A stretch of 64,000 nt of DNA from Clostridium sp. AWRP. GTDB taxonomy: Bacteria; Bacillota; Clostridia; Clostridiales; Clostridiaceae. The stretch lies in assembly GCF_004006395.2 (NCBI RefSeq), contig NZ_CP029758.2, positions 1,736,001 to 1,800,000 on the forward strand, given 5' to 3'. Below the pieces are notes generated by a model. The model was not told the origin of the DNA. It worked only from the letters and a program-made list of their open reading frames with translations, and made no database searches. This document shows, in pieces, positions 9,632-17,265 of this stretch; position 1 is the stretch's first letter, and every line of letters starts with the position of its first letter. The translations under genes were made by a program, and so were the position numbers.

Positions 9632-9659
9632 CTTTGCATTGTGCATCCTGGAAGCAAAG
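9632..9659 (+). promoter_or_regulatory. Inverted repeat covering the ribosome binding site
   Basis: CTTTGC (9632-9637) can pair with GCAAAG (9654-9659), which overlaps the start of the AAAGGAG that serves the gene at 9671. The loop is 16 nt. The significance is uncertain. Confidence 0.3.
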
Positions 9660-9670
9660 GAGTGTATACA

Positions 9671-10318
9671 ATGCAATTTACAAGTGTTTATTTAAGCAGA
9701 ATATTGGGTAATAAAATTTATACTAATAGTAAAGAAGTAATAGGAACTTTAAAGGATGTAGCTGTTGATGTGAATTTTCAAAATCCTAAAGTTACTATAG
9801 CTGTTGTTAAGACAAAAGAAGGAGTAAAATTTATTTATTTTGATAATATCAGTGTTTCTAAGGAAAAAGGACAGTATGTTTTAATGTGTAGTGAAGTTCA
9901 AGATAAAGATTTAGGTGACTATATGTTACTGAAAAAGTATGTTTTGGACAAACAGATTGTTGATGTTAACGGAAGAAAGGTAGTTAGAGCTAACGATGTT
10001 AGATTAGTTATAGTACCATCAGGTATGTTCATTGCAGCAGTAGATATTGGCATGGATGGGCTATTAAGAAGAATTGGAATTGCTAAACCATTAAAGAGAT
10101 TAGGATTTAAAATATCAAGTAAACTAATGTTATGGGATGATATTCAAACAGCTTTTACCTCAAAAGATATTTTACTTTCTAAAAGTTATAATAAACTATC
10201 CACACTTCATCCTTCAGAACTTGCAGATGTAATTGATGAACAAATGAATATCATAGGGATTGTTAATATGAATGATATTTTCCATGAAATTACCAAATCC
10301 AATAAAATGTATAGATAA
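9671..10318 (+). CDS. Internally shortened PRC-barrel/MgtE-N/CBS protein
   Basis: The 215-residue protein starts at ATG 9671, after AAAGGAG. Residues 1-165 look like the paired PRC-barrel-like region of clostridial MgtE-related regulators (GTLKDVAVDVNF, KQIVDVNGRKVVRANDVRL, GLLRRIGIAKPLKRLGF). Then KLSTLHPSELADVIDE, the usual opening of an MgtE_N domain, runs directly into MNIIGIVNMNDIFHEI, which resembles the end of a CBS domain. In the homologues I know of, MgtE_N plus a CBS pair (about 200 residues) lie between these points. The frame is intact. It overlaps the Nramp start and is under the M-box, so a role in Mg2+ uptake is likely; whether it still senses Mg2+ is doubtful. Confidence 0.75.
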   Translation: MQFTSVYLSRILGNKIYTNSKEVIGTLKDVAVDVNFQNPKVTIAVVKTKEGVKFIYFDNISVSKEKGQYVLMCSEVQDKDLGDYMLLKKYVLDKQIVDVNGRKVVRANDVRLVIVPSGMFIAAVDIGMDGLLRRIGIAKPLKRLGFKISSKLMLWDDIQTAFTSKDILLSKSYNKLSTLHPSELADVIDEQMNIIGIVNMNDIFHEITKSNKMYR

Positions 10319-11586
10319 TGGGGATGCTAATGATGAATGCAAAAAGAAAAACATGGATGACAAATTTATTAATATTTTTAAGTGTTTTAGGTCCTGGAAT
10401 TATAACAGGTAGTGTAGATAATGATGCAGGTGGTATTACAACATATTCTGTAGCAGGTGCTACTTATGGTTACAAATTACTTTGGTCATTAATCCCATGC
10501 TTTATTGTACTTCTTGTAGTACAGGAAATGAATGCTAGAATGGGTATAGTTACAGGTAAAGGGCTAGCAGATTTGATTAGAGAAAATTTTGGCGTTAAGG
10601 TAATTTTCTTTATGTTTATTGGACTAGTAATTGCAGATATAGGAAATACAGCTACGGAGTTCGCAGGTATTGCAGGTAGTATGCAGATTTTTGGAGTAAG
10701 TAAATATATATCGGTACCACTAGCTGCTATTGCAGTATGGATTTTGGTAGTAAAAGGTACATATAAGACTACTGAAAAGTTATTTTTAGTTTTTAGCATA
10801 TTTTTATTATCCTATGTTGGCTCTGCATTTTTTGCTAAACCAGACTGGAATGAAATAGGACATGCGTTAATTCATCCTGTTATTGAAACTAATTATGACT
10901 ATATAAGTACAGTTATTGGCATGGTGGGAACTACTATTGCACCCTGGATGCAGTTTTATATGCAGTCAGCAGTTATAGAAAAAGGACTTAAGATGGAAGA
11001 ATTTAAATACGAATTTTGGGATGTTGTTGTTGGAAGTGTTATTACAGTAGTAGTTGCTTTCTTTATAATCGTAGCTTGTGGGGCAACACTTTATAAAAGT
11101 GGAATCCAAATAAATGAGGCTAAAGATGCTGCATTAGCATTAAAGCCACTTGCTGGAGCTTTTGCTTCTCAAATTTTTGCTTTTGGATTATTTATAGCTT
11201 CTACTTTTTCGGCTACAATACTACCTTTGGCTACAGCATTTTATATTTGTGAAGCTTTTGGTTTTGAGGCTGGTATAAATAAAGAATTAAAAGAAGCACC
11301 ACAATTTTTTACACTATTTACTATAATAATTATTATTGGAATTAGCATTATATTGATTCCAGGAGCACCTTTAATTCAGATAACATTATGGTCACAGGTT
11401 ATAAATGGTGTGTTACTTCCTGTAGTTCTAATTTGCATGATGCTTATGGTAAATAATAAAGATATTATGGGTGAATATGTAAATGGTAGAACTAAAAATG
11501 TAATAGGATGGGTAACTATTATAGTTCTAATTATATTAACAGTTATTTTAACTTTTGAACCTATCATAACTATTTTAAAAAAATAA
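10318..11586 (+). CDS. Nramp-related divalent metal transporter, probable Mg2+ importer
   Basis: A 422-residue, roughly 11-helix SLC11/Nramp-family protein. Canonical Mn/Fe transporters have DPGN in helix 1 and a Met-Pro-His motif in helix 6. Here helix 1 reads SVDNDAGGITTYS, and the helix 6 region reads GTTIAPWMQFYMQSA, so the methionine and histidine are absent. This is the pattern of NRMT-type Mg2+ transporters; an M-box-controlled Nramp-related Mg2+ transporter is known from C. acetobutylicum. The first ATG overlaps the upstream stop (TAATG). Starts at 10330 or 10333, after GGGG, are also possible. Confidence 0.87.
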   Translation: MGMLMMNAKRKTWMTNLLIFLSVLGPGIITGSVDNDAGGITTYSVAGATYGYKLLWSLIPCFIVLLVVQEMNARMGIVTGKGLADLIRENFGVKVIFFMFIGLVIADIGNTATEFAGIAGSMQIFGVSKYISVPLAAIAVWILVVKGTYKTTEKLFLVFSIFLLSYVGSAFFAKPDWNEIGHALIHPVIETNYDYISTVIGMVGTTIAPWMQFYMQSAVIEKGLKMEEFKYEFWDVVVGSVITVVVAFFIIVACGATLYKSGIQINEAKDAALALKPLAGAFASQIFAFGLFIASTFSATILPLATAFYICEAFGFEAGINKELKEAPQFFTLFTIIIIIGISIILIPGAPLIQITLWSQVINGVLLPVVLICMMLMVNNKDIMGEYVNGRTKNVIGWVTIIVLIILTVILTFEPIITILKK

Positions 11587-11595
11587 GAAATTTTT

Positions 11596-11633
11596 AATAA
11601 AGACTTCTACATTTCATTAAAGAAGTCTTTATT
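11596..11633. terminator. Bidirectional terminator
   Basis: AATAAAGACTTCT and AGAAGTCTTTATT form a 13-bp stem between the convergent Nramp and DJ-1 genes. The U/A-rich stem base supplies a U tract in both directions. Confidence 0.8.
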
Positions 11634-11655
11634 AAATTGTAATTTTGCCAAATTA

Positions 11656-12174
11656 TTAGCTTAATGCTTTAACCAAGGATTTTCCAAATTCTTCAGCACC
11701 ATCTGGGCCATCAGCGGTGATAATGTCATTATGTGCAACAACATGCTGCTTAACATAGGTTACATTATTTGCTTTAAGTACTTCTTTTTGTACATCAACT
11801 GGATAGCAAGTTGCTTCTCTTCCAGAAAGCAGTCCTGTTTGTGCTAAAGTAGCTGAACCAGCACAGATTCCTGTTACAAGAACTTTATTTTTATATGCTT
11901 GTTTTAAATAATTCAATACTTCTTGGTTTCCCCATATATAATCGTTTGTACCAGATCCTCCAATTACAGCAATGACGTTGTAGTCTGTAGCAGTAACATC
12001 TGAAAAGACTTTTTCGGAAACTACTTTACCTTTGTAGTCACCAATAATTTCACCTGTTTTAGTACTTGCAACAGTTACCTTAACTCCAGCATTTTCAAGT
12101 GCCTCTTTTGGTTTAAATAATTCATCTTCATTAAACCTTTCAGGTGGTATAATTAAAAGGGCTTTTTTACTCAT
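11656..12174 (-). CDS. DJ-1/PfpI family protein
   Basis: A 172-residue single-domain protein of the DJ-1/ThiJ/PfpI superfamily. The nucleophile elbow GICAGSATLA holds the conserved cysteine. An acidic residue in PPERFNEDELF sits where DJ-1 members keep the glutamate that tunes it, and VAVIGGSGTNDYIWG forms the oxyanion-side loop. Family members act as glyoxalase III, deglycase, chaperone or peptidase, and the exact activity is not predictable here. It has an AGGAG site and diverges from an HxlR regulator. That arrangement is common for redox- or aldehyde-stress genes. Confidence 0.87.
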   Translation of the reverse strand: MSKKALLIIPPERFNEDELFKPKEALENAGVKVTVASTKTGEIIGDYKGKVVSEKVFSDVTATDYNVIAVIGGSGTNDYIWGNQEVLNYLKQAYKNKVLVTGICAGSATLAQTGLLSGREATCYPVDVQKEVLKANNVTYVKQHVVAHNDIITADGPDGAEEFGKSLVKALS

Positions 12175-12259
12175 AATTTTATTCCTCCTAAAAATCTTTA
12201 TTCCTATTTAACAAATTTATATTACTATATATTTGGTGCGGTGTTAAGAGTGCACTTTT

Positions 12260-12288
12260 TTGTAACAAGGTTACAATTAGGTTACTAT
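12260..12288 (+). promoter_or_regulatory. Candidate promoter with HxlR operator
   Basis: GTAAC-AAG-GTTAC (12262-12274) is a perfect short palindrome, followed by another GGTTAC at 12280-12285. They overlap a possible promoter, TTGTAA (12260), 17 bp, TACTAT (12283). The site lies between the divergent DJ-1 and HxlR genes, as expected of an autoregulatory HxlR operator. Confidence 0.5.
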
Positions 12289-12313
12289 TAAAATATATAA
12301 GGAGGCAGAAACA

Positions 12314-12700
12314 ATGTCAGATACATTTAGAGATGAAATCAAAAATAAAATATTAAATGGGGATTATGACTGTGAAAAACAACTTACTTTATCAATTATA
12401 AGTGGAAAGTGGAAAATAGTTATTCTATGGCATTTAGGTGTTGAAGGGGCACATCGTTTCAGTGATCTTCAAAGGCTATTCCCCAAAATATCTCATAAAA
12501 CTTTAGCAAATCAACTAAAAGAATTGGTGGAAGATGGAGTTGTACATCGAGAGGTTTATCCGGAAGTTCCTCCGAAAGTCGAATACTCTATGACTGAGCT
12601 AGGAATGACACTACTTCCTATATTGGAAATGATGTATGATTGGGGAAAAAAGCGAATGACAGAAATAAAAAAACAAATAGATAAATCAAGCTATTTTTAA
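12314..12700 (+). CDS. HxlR family transcriptional regulator
   Basis: This 128-residue winged-helix protein has the HxlR pattern: an N-terminal cysteine (DYDCEKQL), ISGKWKIVILWHL, HRFSDLQRLFPKISHKTLANQLKEL and KVEYSMTELG. HxlR proteins such as YodB and HypR bind as dimers and often sense electrophiles or disulfide stress through the N-terminal cysteine. It has a strong AGGAGG and diverges from the DJ-1 gene, its probable target. A terminator hairpin overlaps its stop. Confidence 0.92.
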   Translation: MSDTFRDEIKNKILNGDYDCEKQLTLSIISGKWKIVILWHLGVEGAHRFSDLQRLFPKISHKTLANQLKELVEDGVVHREVYPEVPPKVEYSMTELGMTLLPILEMMYDWGKKRMTEIKKQIDKSSYF

Positions 12701-12732
12701 GCCACATTCCTATAGTTAATAGGGATGTGGCT
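12700..12732 (+). terminator. Terminator after hxlR-type gene
   Basis: AGCCACATTCCTAT pairs with ATAGGGATGTGGCT (one G-U), loop 5 nt, followed by CTATTTATAATG. Confidence 0.75.
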
Positions 12733-12799
12733 CTATTTATAATGTTTTAATATATTCAACTAATTGTGTTTATTAAAATTTAATTTAAATATTGATTTT

Positions 12800-12848
12800 A
12801 TATATCACTATGATATAATAAATAACATAATATATCATAGTGATATAT
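12800..12848. promoter_or_regulatory. Large perfect inverted repeat, probable PadR operator
   Basis: An 18-bp arm (12800-12817) and its exact reverse complement (12831-12848) are separated by 13 bp and end 20 bp before the PadR start. Each arm is itself nearly palindromic around TATCA-N3-TGATA, so this may be two dimer sites. Confidence 0.65.
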
Positions 12849-12868
12849 AAAACAGAGGTGAAATTGAA

Positions 12869-13429
12869 TTGTCAAAAGTAAATAAAACAAAATATGCTAT
12901 TTTGGGAGTACTTAGCCATATATCAGGATCTGGATATGATATTAAAAAATTTTGTGATTCTTCTATAAACTATTTTTGGAATGAGAATTATGGACATATA
13001 TATCCTGTACTAAAGAAAATGGAAGAAGAAAAACTTATAACAAAACAGGTTGAACAGACAGAAGGAAGACCCAGTAAAAATGTTTATTCCATTACAGAAA
13101 AGGGAAGAAAAGAACTAAAAGAGTGGATTATGCTTCCTGTGGAAAGTATTCCTAACAGGTCAGAGCTTTTACTAAAGATTTCTCTTTCAGGAAATGTACC
13201 TACACAAAATGTTATTCAAAAAATTGAGAATGTAAAAGAAGAGTGCGAAAAAGAATTTGAGGAATATTCGAAAATTGAAGATGCATTTAACACAGGAAAG
13301 ATAAAATTGGATGAAAAAAATTTAGCTTTGTGGAAGTCGACTGTTAGGTTTGGAAAATATATTGAAGAGGCAAAATTAAAGTGGTGTGATGAAACACTGA
13401 AAAGTTTAGAAAATATAAAAGATTTATAG
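12869..13429 (+). CDS. PadR family transcriptional regulator with C-terminal dimer domain
   Basis: A 186-residue protein with a PadR winged helix (ILGVLSHISGSGYDIKKF, HIYPVLKKMEEEKLI, GRPSKNVYSITEKGRKEL) and the C-terminal helical domain of long PadR proteins (Vir_act_alpha_C type). The start is the TTG at 12869, eight bases after AGAGGTG; there is no competing ATG. The large operator just upstream suggests autoregulation. It is the first gene of an operon with a flavoprotein and a membrane protein, so it probably responds to a small toxic or aromatic compound. Confidence 0.9.
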   Translation: MSKVNKTKYAILGVLSHISGSGYDIKKFCDSSINYFWNENYGHIYPVLKKMEEEKLITKQVEQTEGRPSKNVYSITEKGRKELKEWIMLPVESIPNRSELLLKISLSGNVPTQNVIQKIENVKEECEKEFEEYSKIEDAFNTGKIKLDEKNLALWKSTVRFGKYIEEAKLKWCDETLKSLENIKDL

Positions 13430-13447
13430 ATTAAGGAGATGTATAAA

Positions 13448-14149
13448 ATGAAAGTGTTAGCTTTAAATGGAAGTCCAAGGGGAGAACAGGGAAATACAGA
13501 GGTTATTTTAGAAAATTTCCTTAAAGGATGCTCGAAAGCAGGAGCAGATGTAGAAACTATATATCTTAAGGATAAAAAGATAAACCACTGCAGCGGCTGC
13601 TTTACATGTTGGACAAAGACGCCTGGAAAATGTGTTTATAAGGATGATATGAGTGAATTGCTAGATAAAATAAAAGAAACAGATGTAATGGTATATGCAA
13701 CTCCTCTATATTATTTTACTGTAACTGGAATAATGAAAGATTTTATGGATCGTATGCTTCCTATGAATAAGGGTGAAATAGTTAAAAAGGATGAAAAATA
13801 TTCTCATATCCGTCGATTTAGAAAAGAACCAGTAAAGACTGTTTTAATCTCAAATTGTGGGTTCCCCGGCAGATATAATTTTTCCGGCTTACTTGAAACT
13901 TTTAAAGTTATGACTAAGGGAAATCTTGCAGCGACAATTTTAAGTGATAAAGGTGGGGTACTTGCTGCTTCTAAAGATAACGATATGCTGAAAAAATTGT
14001 ATGAACCTTTCTTTGAGGCAGTAGAAAAAGCTGGAGAAGAAGTTATAAATTGTGGATATATAAAAGATGATACACAAGCTATACTTGACAGAGATGTTAT
14101 TGATACGGAAATGTATTTAAAGAATGCAAATAAAAATTGGAATGAATAA
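13448..14149 (+). CDS. Iron-sulfur flavoprotein-like NAD(P)H-dependent oxidoreductase
   Basis: A flavodoxin-fold protein (about 233 residues) with the FMN phosphate loop LNGSPRGEQGNTE near the N-terminus and the ATPLYYFTVTG block of NADPH-dependent FMN reductases. Between them, HCSGCFTCWTKTPGKC gives C-x2-C-x2-C-x7-C, the compact cluster motif of iron-sulfur flavoproteins, so it may bind 4Fe-4S as well as FMN. The start is ATG 13448, nine bases from AAGGAG; the ATG at 13439 abuts that site. It follows the PadR gene by 18 bp. Confidence 0.82.
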   Translation: MKVLALNGSPRGEQGNTEVILENFLKGCSKAGADVETIYLKDKKINHCSGCFTCWTKTPGKCVYKDDMSELLDKIKETDVMVYATPLYYFTVTGIMKDFMDRMLPMNKGEIVKKDEKYSHIRRFRKEPVKTVLISNCGFPGRYNFSGLLETFKVMTKGNLAATILSDKGGVLAASKDNDMLKKLYEPFFEAVEKAGEEVINCGYIKDDTQAILDRDVIDTEMYLKNANKNWNE

Positions 14150-14163
14150 ATTGGAGGTTAGGT

Positions 14164-14808
14164 ATGGAAAAGTCATATGCCAATGGTGCGAAAAATAAAG
14201 GTTCAATATTGAGAAATATATTTAATAGGGATTTTGTTGTAAGTGCTATAGTACCTGTTGTAATATTTTATGTTTTTAATAAATTTAAAATGACTCTTAG
14301 TGGAATCATATTTTCTGGTTTGTGGAGCATAGGTGTTGTTATAGCAAATTTTATTAAAACAAGGGAACTTAACGCTCTAGCAGTAATTGCTGCAGCTTTT
14401 TCAGGAATTGGTTTGGTGGGAAGTATTATTTCTAGAAATGCTGCCTTTTATTTTGTATCTCCTCTGGTTGGAAACGCCTTGGTTTCTTTAATCTTCTTTT
14501 TGTCCTTATTGTCTAGGAAATCTTTGATTGAAGTAATAGTGGAACAAAGTTATTTGAAAAATGCTCCAGAAAAGATGAAAAATGATAAAGAACATAAATT
14601 TGTTTGGAGGTTTCTCAGTGCAATATGGGGATTTGGTAATCTAAGTCAAGTGATTTTGGGCGCTATACTTCTTAAAGTTGTATCCATGAGCTTATACTAT
14701 GCTGTAATTAATATATATGGTAATATTTTAAGTATTTTACTCCTGGCATTTTCTATCACATTCCCCAAAATATATTTCAAAAAGAAAAGACAAAAGATTA
14801 AAAATTAG
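14164..14808 (+). CDS. VC0807-like integral membrane protein
   Basis: A 214-residue protein with about six hydrophobic segments and short polar loops. The overall pattern (FVVSAIVPVVIFYVF, LSGIIFSGLWSIGVV, LNALAVIAAAFSGIGL) resembles the VC0807 / intracellular-septation-like family, whose function is unknown. A GGAGG site precedes the ATG, and the gap to the flavoprotein gene is 14 bp. It is likely co-expressed under the PadR regulator. Confidence 0.65.
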   Translation: MEKSYANGAKNKGSILRNIFNRDFVVSAIVPVVIFYVFNKFKMTLSGIIFSGLWSIGVVIANFIKTRELNALAVIAAAFSGIGLVGSIISRNAAFYFVSPLVGNALVSLIFFLSLLSRKSLIEVIVEQSYLKNAPEKMKNDKEHKFVWRFLSAIWGFGNLSQVILGAILLKVVSMSLYYAVINIYGNILSILLLAFSITFPKIYFKKKRQKIKN

Positions 14809-14810
14809 TA

Positions 14811-14839
14811 TTGACAACGGGGAAAAAAAGCTTTAATAT
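14811..14839 (+). promoter_or_regulatory. Promoter of the trp leader
   Basis: Consensus TTGACA, 17 bp, TAATAT begins three bases after the preceding stop codon. The T-box leader starts immediately downstream. Confidence 0.65.
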
Positions 14840-15074
14840 ATAAAACAAGTTAGTAATATAAAACCTGTGAAAAGAAATAGTAAATATAGAAATTTAGTTT
14901 AAGCGAATTTGGGGTAGTGTAAGCCAAGTACTGTAGTCTGTATTGAATGGGTCTTGGAGGTGTAATGCAAAATTATAGTAGCAAAAACCGGTAGTCTACC
15001 GTTAAAAGGACAGGGTATCGAGTAAATCTGTACCTGGAAAAGATAGTTTGTATTTAGGTGGCATAACGAAATTC

Positions 15075-15107
15075 AACATTTCGTCCTTTAAGGATGAGAT
15101 GTTTTTT
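15075..15107 (+). terminator. T-box terminator 1
   Basis: AACATTTCGTCC pairs with GGATGAGATGTT, including G-U pairs, followed by a T run. It is preceded by the first T-box bulge. Confidence 0.82.
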
Positions 15108-15156
15108 ATTTTTCAAAAAATTCACCATAAATGGAGACTAATTTGGGTGGCAACAC

Positions 15157-15196
15157 GGTCATTTCGTCCCAGTTTGAGGATGAAATGGCCTTTTTT
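15157..15196 (+). terminator. T-box terminator 2
   Basis: GGTCATTTCGTCC pairs with GGATGAAATGGCC, followed by TTTTTT. It shares the ATTTCGTCC core with terminator 1, which suggests module duplication. Confidence 0.9.
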
Positions 15197-15227
15197 GTAT
15201 AAATTTAAATCAAAGAGGTGGTATTTT

Positions 15228-16658
15228 GTGATCAATCTTAAAAAAGAAGAATTTTATTATTATAAAAATTTGAAAAAGACCTTTCCTTTATTTATAAAAA
15301 TGAATGGAGATGAGATTACCCCTATAGGTATTTATTACAGCTTGGAAGGAAAAAATAAATTCTTATTTGAAAGTATATATTCTGAAAATGAAATAGGAAG
15401 ATATTCTTTTGTAGGAATGAATCCCTATAGGAAGATAAAAAGCTGCGGAAATGAAATATGTGTAGAAGATGAAAGCGGAGTAAGAAATGTTCAGGGAAAA
15501 GTGTTGGATTATATAAAGAAATATTTAAATGTACCTTATGATAGCCTTGGACTTTCCATACCATTTACAGGAGGAGCTATAGGTTATGCAGGATATGATG
15601 TAATAAGACAGTATGAAAAGCTGCCAGTGGAAAATGAAGATGTTTTAAAAACACCGGAAGCATATCTCATGTTTTATAAATCTTTTGTGTGTTATGACCA
15701 TTTTAAGCATGAAGTTTATTTTATTTACAATGTGGCAGAAGAGGGTGAAAGTTCTTACGAAAGTATTGTAGACTCTCTGGAAAGTTTGAAGGACATGATA
15801 TGTACAAGTAATGTTATTCATAAACTTTCAGAAGTTAAAGAACGCAAAAAATTTACATCGAACGTTTCAAAAGAAAAATACTGCAGCATGGTAGAAGAAG
15901 CAAAGGAATACATAAAAGCTGGTGATATATTTCAGGTAGTTTTGTCACAAAGGCTGAAATTTGAAAGTACTTCAGATCCTTTTGAAGTGTACAGAAGATT
16001 AAGAGCTAAAAATCCTTCACCTTATCTTTTTTATATAGACTTTGAAGAATTTAAAGTAGCAGGTTCCTCTCCAGAAAGTTTAGTAAGTGTAAAGAATGGA
16101 CGGGTTATGACTAATCCTATAGCAGGTGCAAGACCAAGAGGCAAAACTTTAGAAGAGGATTTAAAATTAAAAACAGAGTTATTAGAAGATGAAAAGGAAA
16201 GAGCAGAACACGTGATGTTAGTGGATCTGGGGAGAAATGACATAGGGAAAATAAGTGAGTTTGGAAGTGTAAAACTAGATAGATTTATGGATGTAGATTT
16301 TTACTCTCATGTTATGCATATAGTTTCCAAGGTTTCAGGAGATTTGAGAAAAGATTTGGGATATTTAGATGGATTAATATCTTGTTTGCCTGTAGGAACT
16401 GTATCTGGAGCACCTAAAATAAGGGCTATGGAGATAATTGATGAGCTTGAAGATACTAAAAGAGGTATATATGCTGGTGCAGTTGGATACTTTTCACTTA
16501 ATGGAAACATGGATACCTGCATTGCCATAAGGACCATACTCTTTAAAGATGGCCATGCGTATGTTCAGGCTGGTGCAGGAATTGTGTATGACTCTGTTCC
16601 AGAAAGAGAATATCAGGAAACATTAAATAAAGCTATGGCTATGATAGAGGTGATATAA
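15228..16658 (+). CDS. trpE: Anthranilate synthase component I
   Basis: The 476-residue enzyme aminates chorismate to anthranilate with ammonia from TrpG. It shows FLFESIYSENEIGRYSFVG near the N-terminus, the tryptophan feedback site, and the chorismate-binding core: NPIAGARPRGKT, ERAEHVMLVDLGRND, FYSHVMHIVS, GTVSGAPKIRAME and DTCIAIRTI. The start is GTG 15228 after AGAGGTGG. The same frame is open back to 15048, but that part is T-box RNA. It is the first gene of trpEGDCFBA, and the next gene starts one base after its stop. Confidence 0.97.
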   Translation: MINLKKEEFYYYKNLKKTFPLFIKMNGDEITPIGIYYSLEGKNKFLFESIYSENEIGRYSFVGMNPYRKIKSCGNEICVEDESGVRNVQGKVLDYIKKYLNVPYDSLGLSIPFTGGAIGYAGYDVIRQYEKLPVENEDVLKTPEAYLMFYKSFVCYDHFKHEVYFIYNVAEEGESSYESIVDSLESLKDMICTSNVIHKLSEVKERKKFTSNVSKEKYCSMVEEAKEYIKAGDIFQVVLSQRLKFESTSDPFEVYRRLRAKNPSPYLFYIDFEEFKVAGSSPESLVSVKNGRVMTNPIAGARPRGKTLEEDLKLKTELLEDEKERAEHVMLVDLGRNDIGKISEFGSVKLDRFMDVDFYSHVMHIVSKVSGDLRKDLGYLDGLISCLPVGTVSGAPKIRAMEIIDELEDTKRGIYAGAVGYFSLNGNMDTCIAIRTILFKDGHAYVQAGAGIVYDSVPEREYQETLNKAMAMIEVI

Positions 16659-16659
16659 G

Positions 16660-17265
16660 ATGATACTTTTAATAGATAATTATGATTCATTTACTTATAA
16701 TCTTTACCAGTATATTGGTGAAATATATGAGGATATAAGAGTTTTTAGAAATGACAAAATATCACTGGATGAGATAGAGAGGTTAAAGCCTGAAGGAATA
16801 ATACTTTCCCCAGGACCCGGTATTCCTGAAAATGCAGGTATATGCATAGAGGTTGTAAAAAAATTTGGAAGTAAAATTCCTATTTTGGGGATATGCCTTG
16901 GGCATCAGGCTATTGGATGTGCTTACGGTGGAAAAGTAGTGAGAGCAAACAATATAATGCATGGAAAGACATCAGAAATAAGCATAGTTCCAAATAAATT
17001 ATTTAAAAATTTGGAAAATTCTATAAATGTTATGAGATATCACTCTCTCATAATAGAAAAAAACACTTTACCAGAAGAACTTGAGGTAATGGCAGAAAGT
17101 TTGGACGACAGAGAAATAATGGCTGTGAAGCACAGAGAATATGAAGTTTATGGACTCCAATTTCATCCGGAATCAATTCTTACAGAGAAGGGAAAGCAAA
17201 TAATAAAAAATTTTTTAGGGGGGATTTGTAATGTTGCAGCAGATAATAGAGAGAATCATATGTAA
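16660..17265 (+). CDS. trpG: Anthranilate synthase component II (glutamine amidotransferase)
   Basis: A 201-residue class I glutamine amidotransferase that hydrolyses glutamine and channels ammonia to TrpE. The triad is visible: Cys in GICLGHQAIG, and His/Glu in LQFHPESI. LIDNYDSFTYN and LSPGPGIP are family blocks. Its last 35 bases overlap the start of trpD, indicating translational coupling. Confidence 0.97.
   Translation: MILLIDNYDSFTYNLYQYIGEIYEDIRVFRNDKISLDEIERLKPEGIILSPGPGIPENAGICIEVVKKFGSKIPILGICLGHQAIGCAYGGKVVRANNIMHGKTSEISIVPNKLFKNLENSINVMRYHSLIIEKNTLPEELEVMAESLDDREIMAVKHREYEVYGLQFHPESILTEKGKQIIKNFLGGICNVAADNRENHM

Larger units (their letters stand above)
14846..15196 (+). ncRNA. 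tRNA-Trp T-box leader with duplicated antiterminator module
   Basis: The stem I region contains an AGTAA motif and, on its 3' side, GAATGG with specifier codon TGG (Trp) at 14948-14950. Two T-box bulges follow: TTAGGTGGCA (TGGC at 15059-15062) and TTGGGTGGCAACACGG (TGGC at 15148-15151). Each is followed by its own terminator. TGGC pairs with the 3' GCCA of tRNA-Trp, whose discriminator base is G. There is no room for a second stem I. Uncharged tRNA-Trp should therefore relieve termination at two successive points before trpE. Confidence 0.9.

Noticed and set aside
15048..15227. Upstream in-frame extension of trpE
   Set aside because: It runs through both T-box antiterminators and terminators and has no ribosome site; the GTG at 15228 with AGAGGTGG is the natural start.
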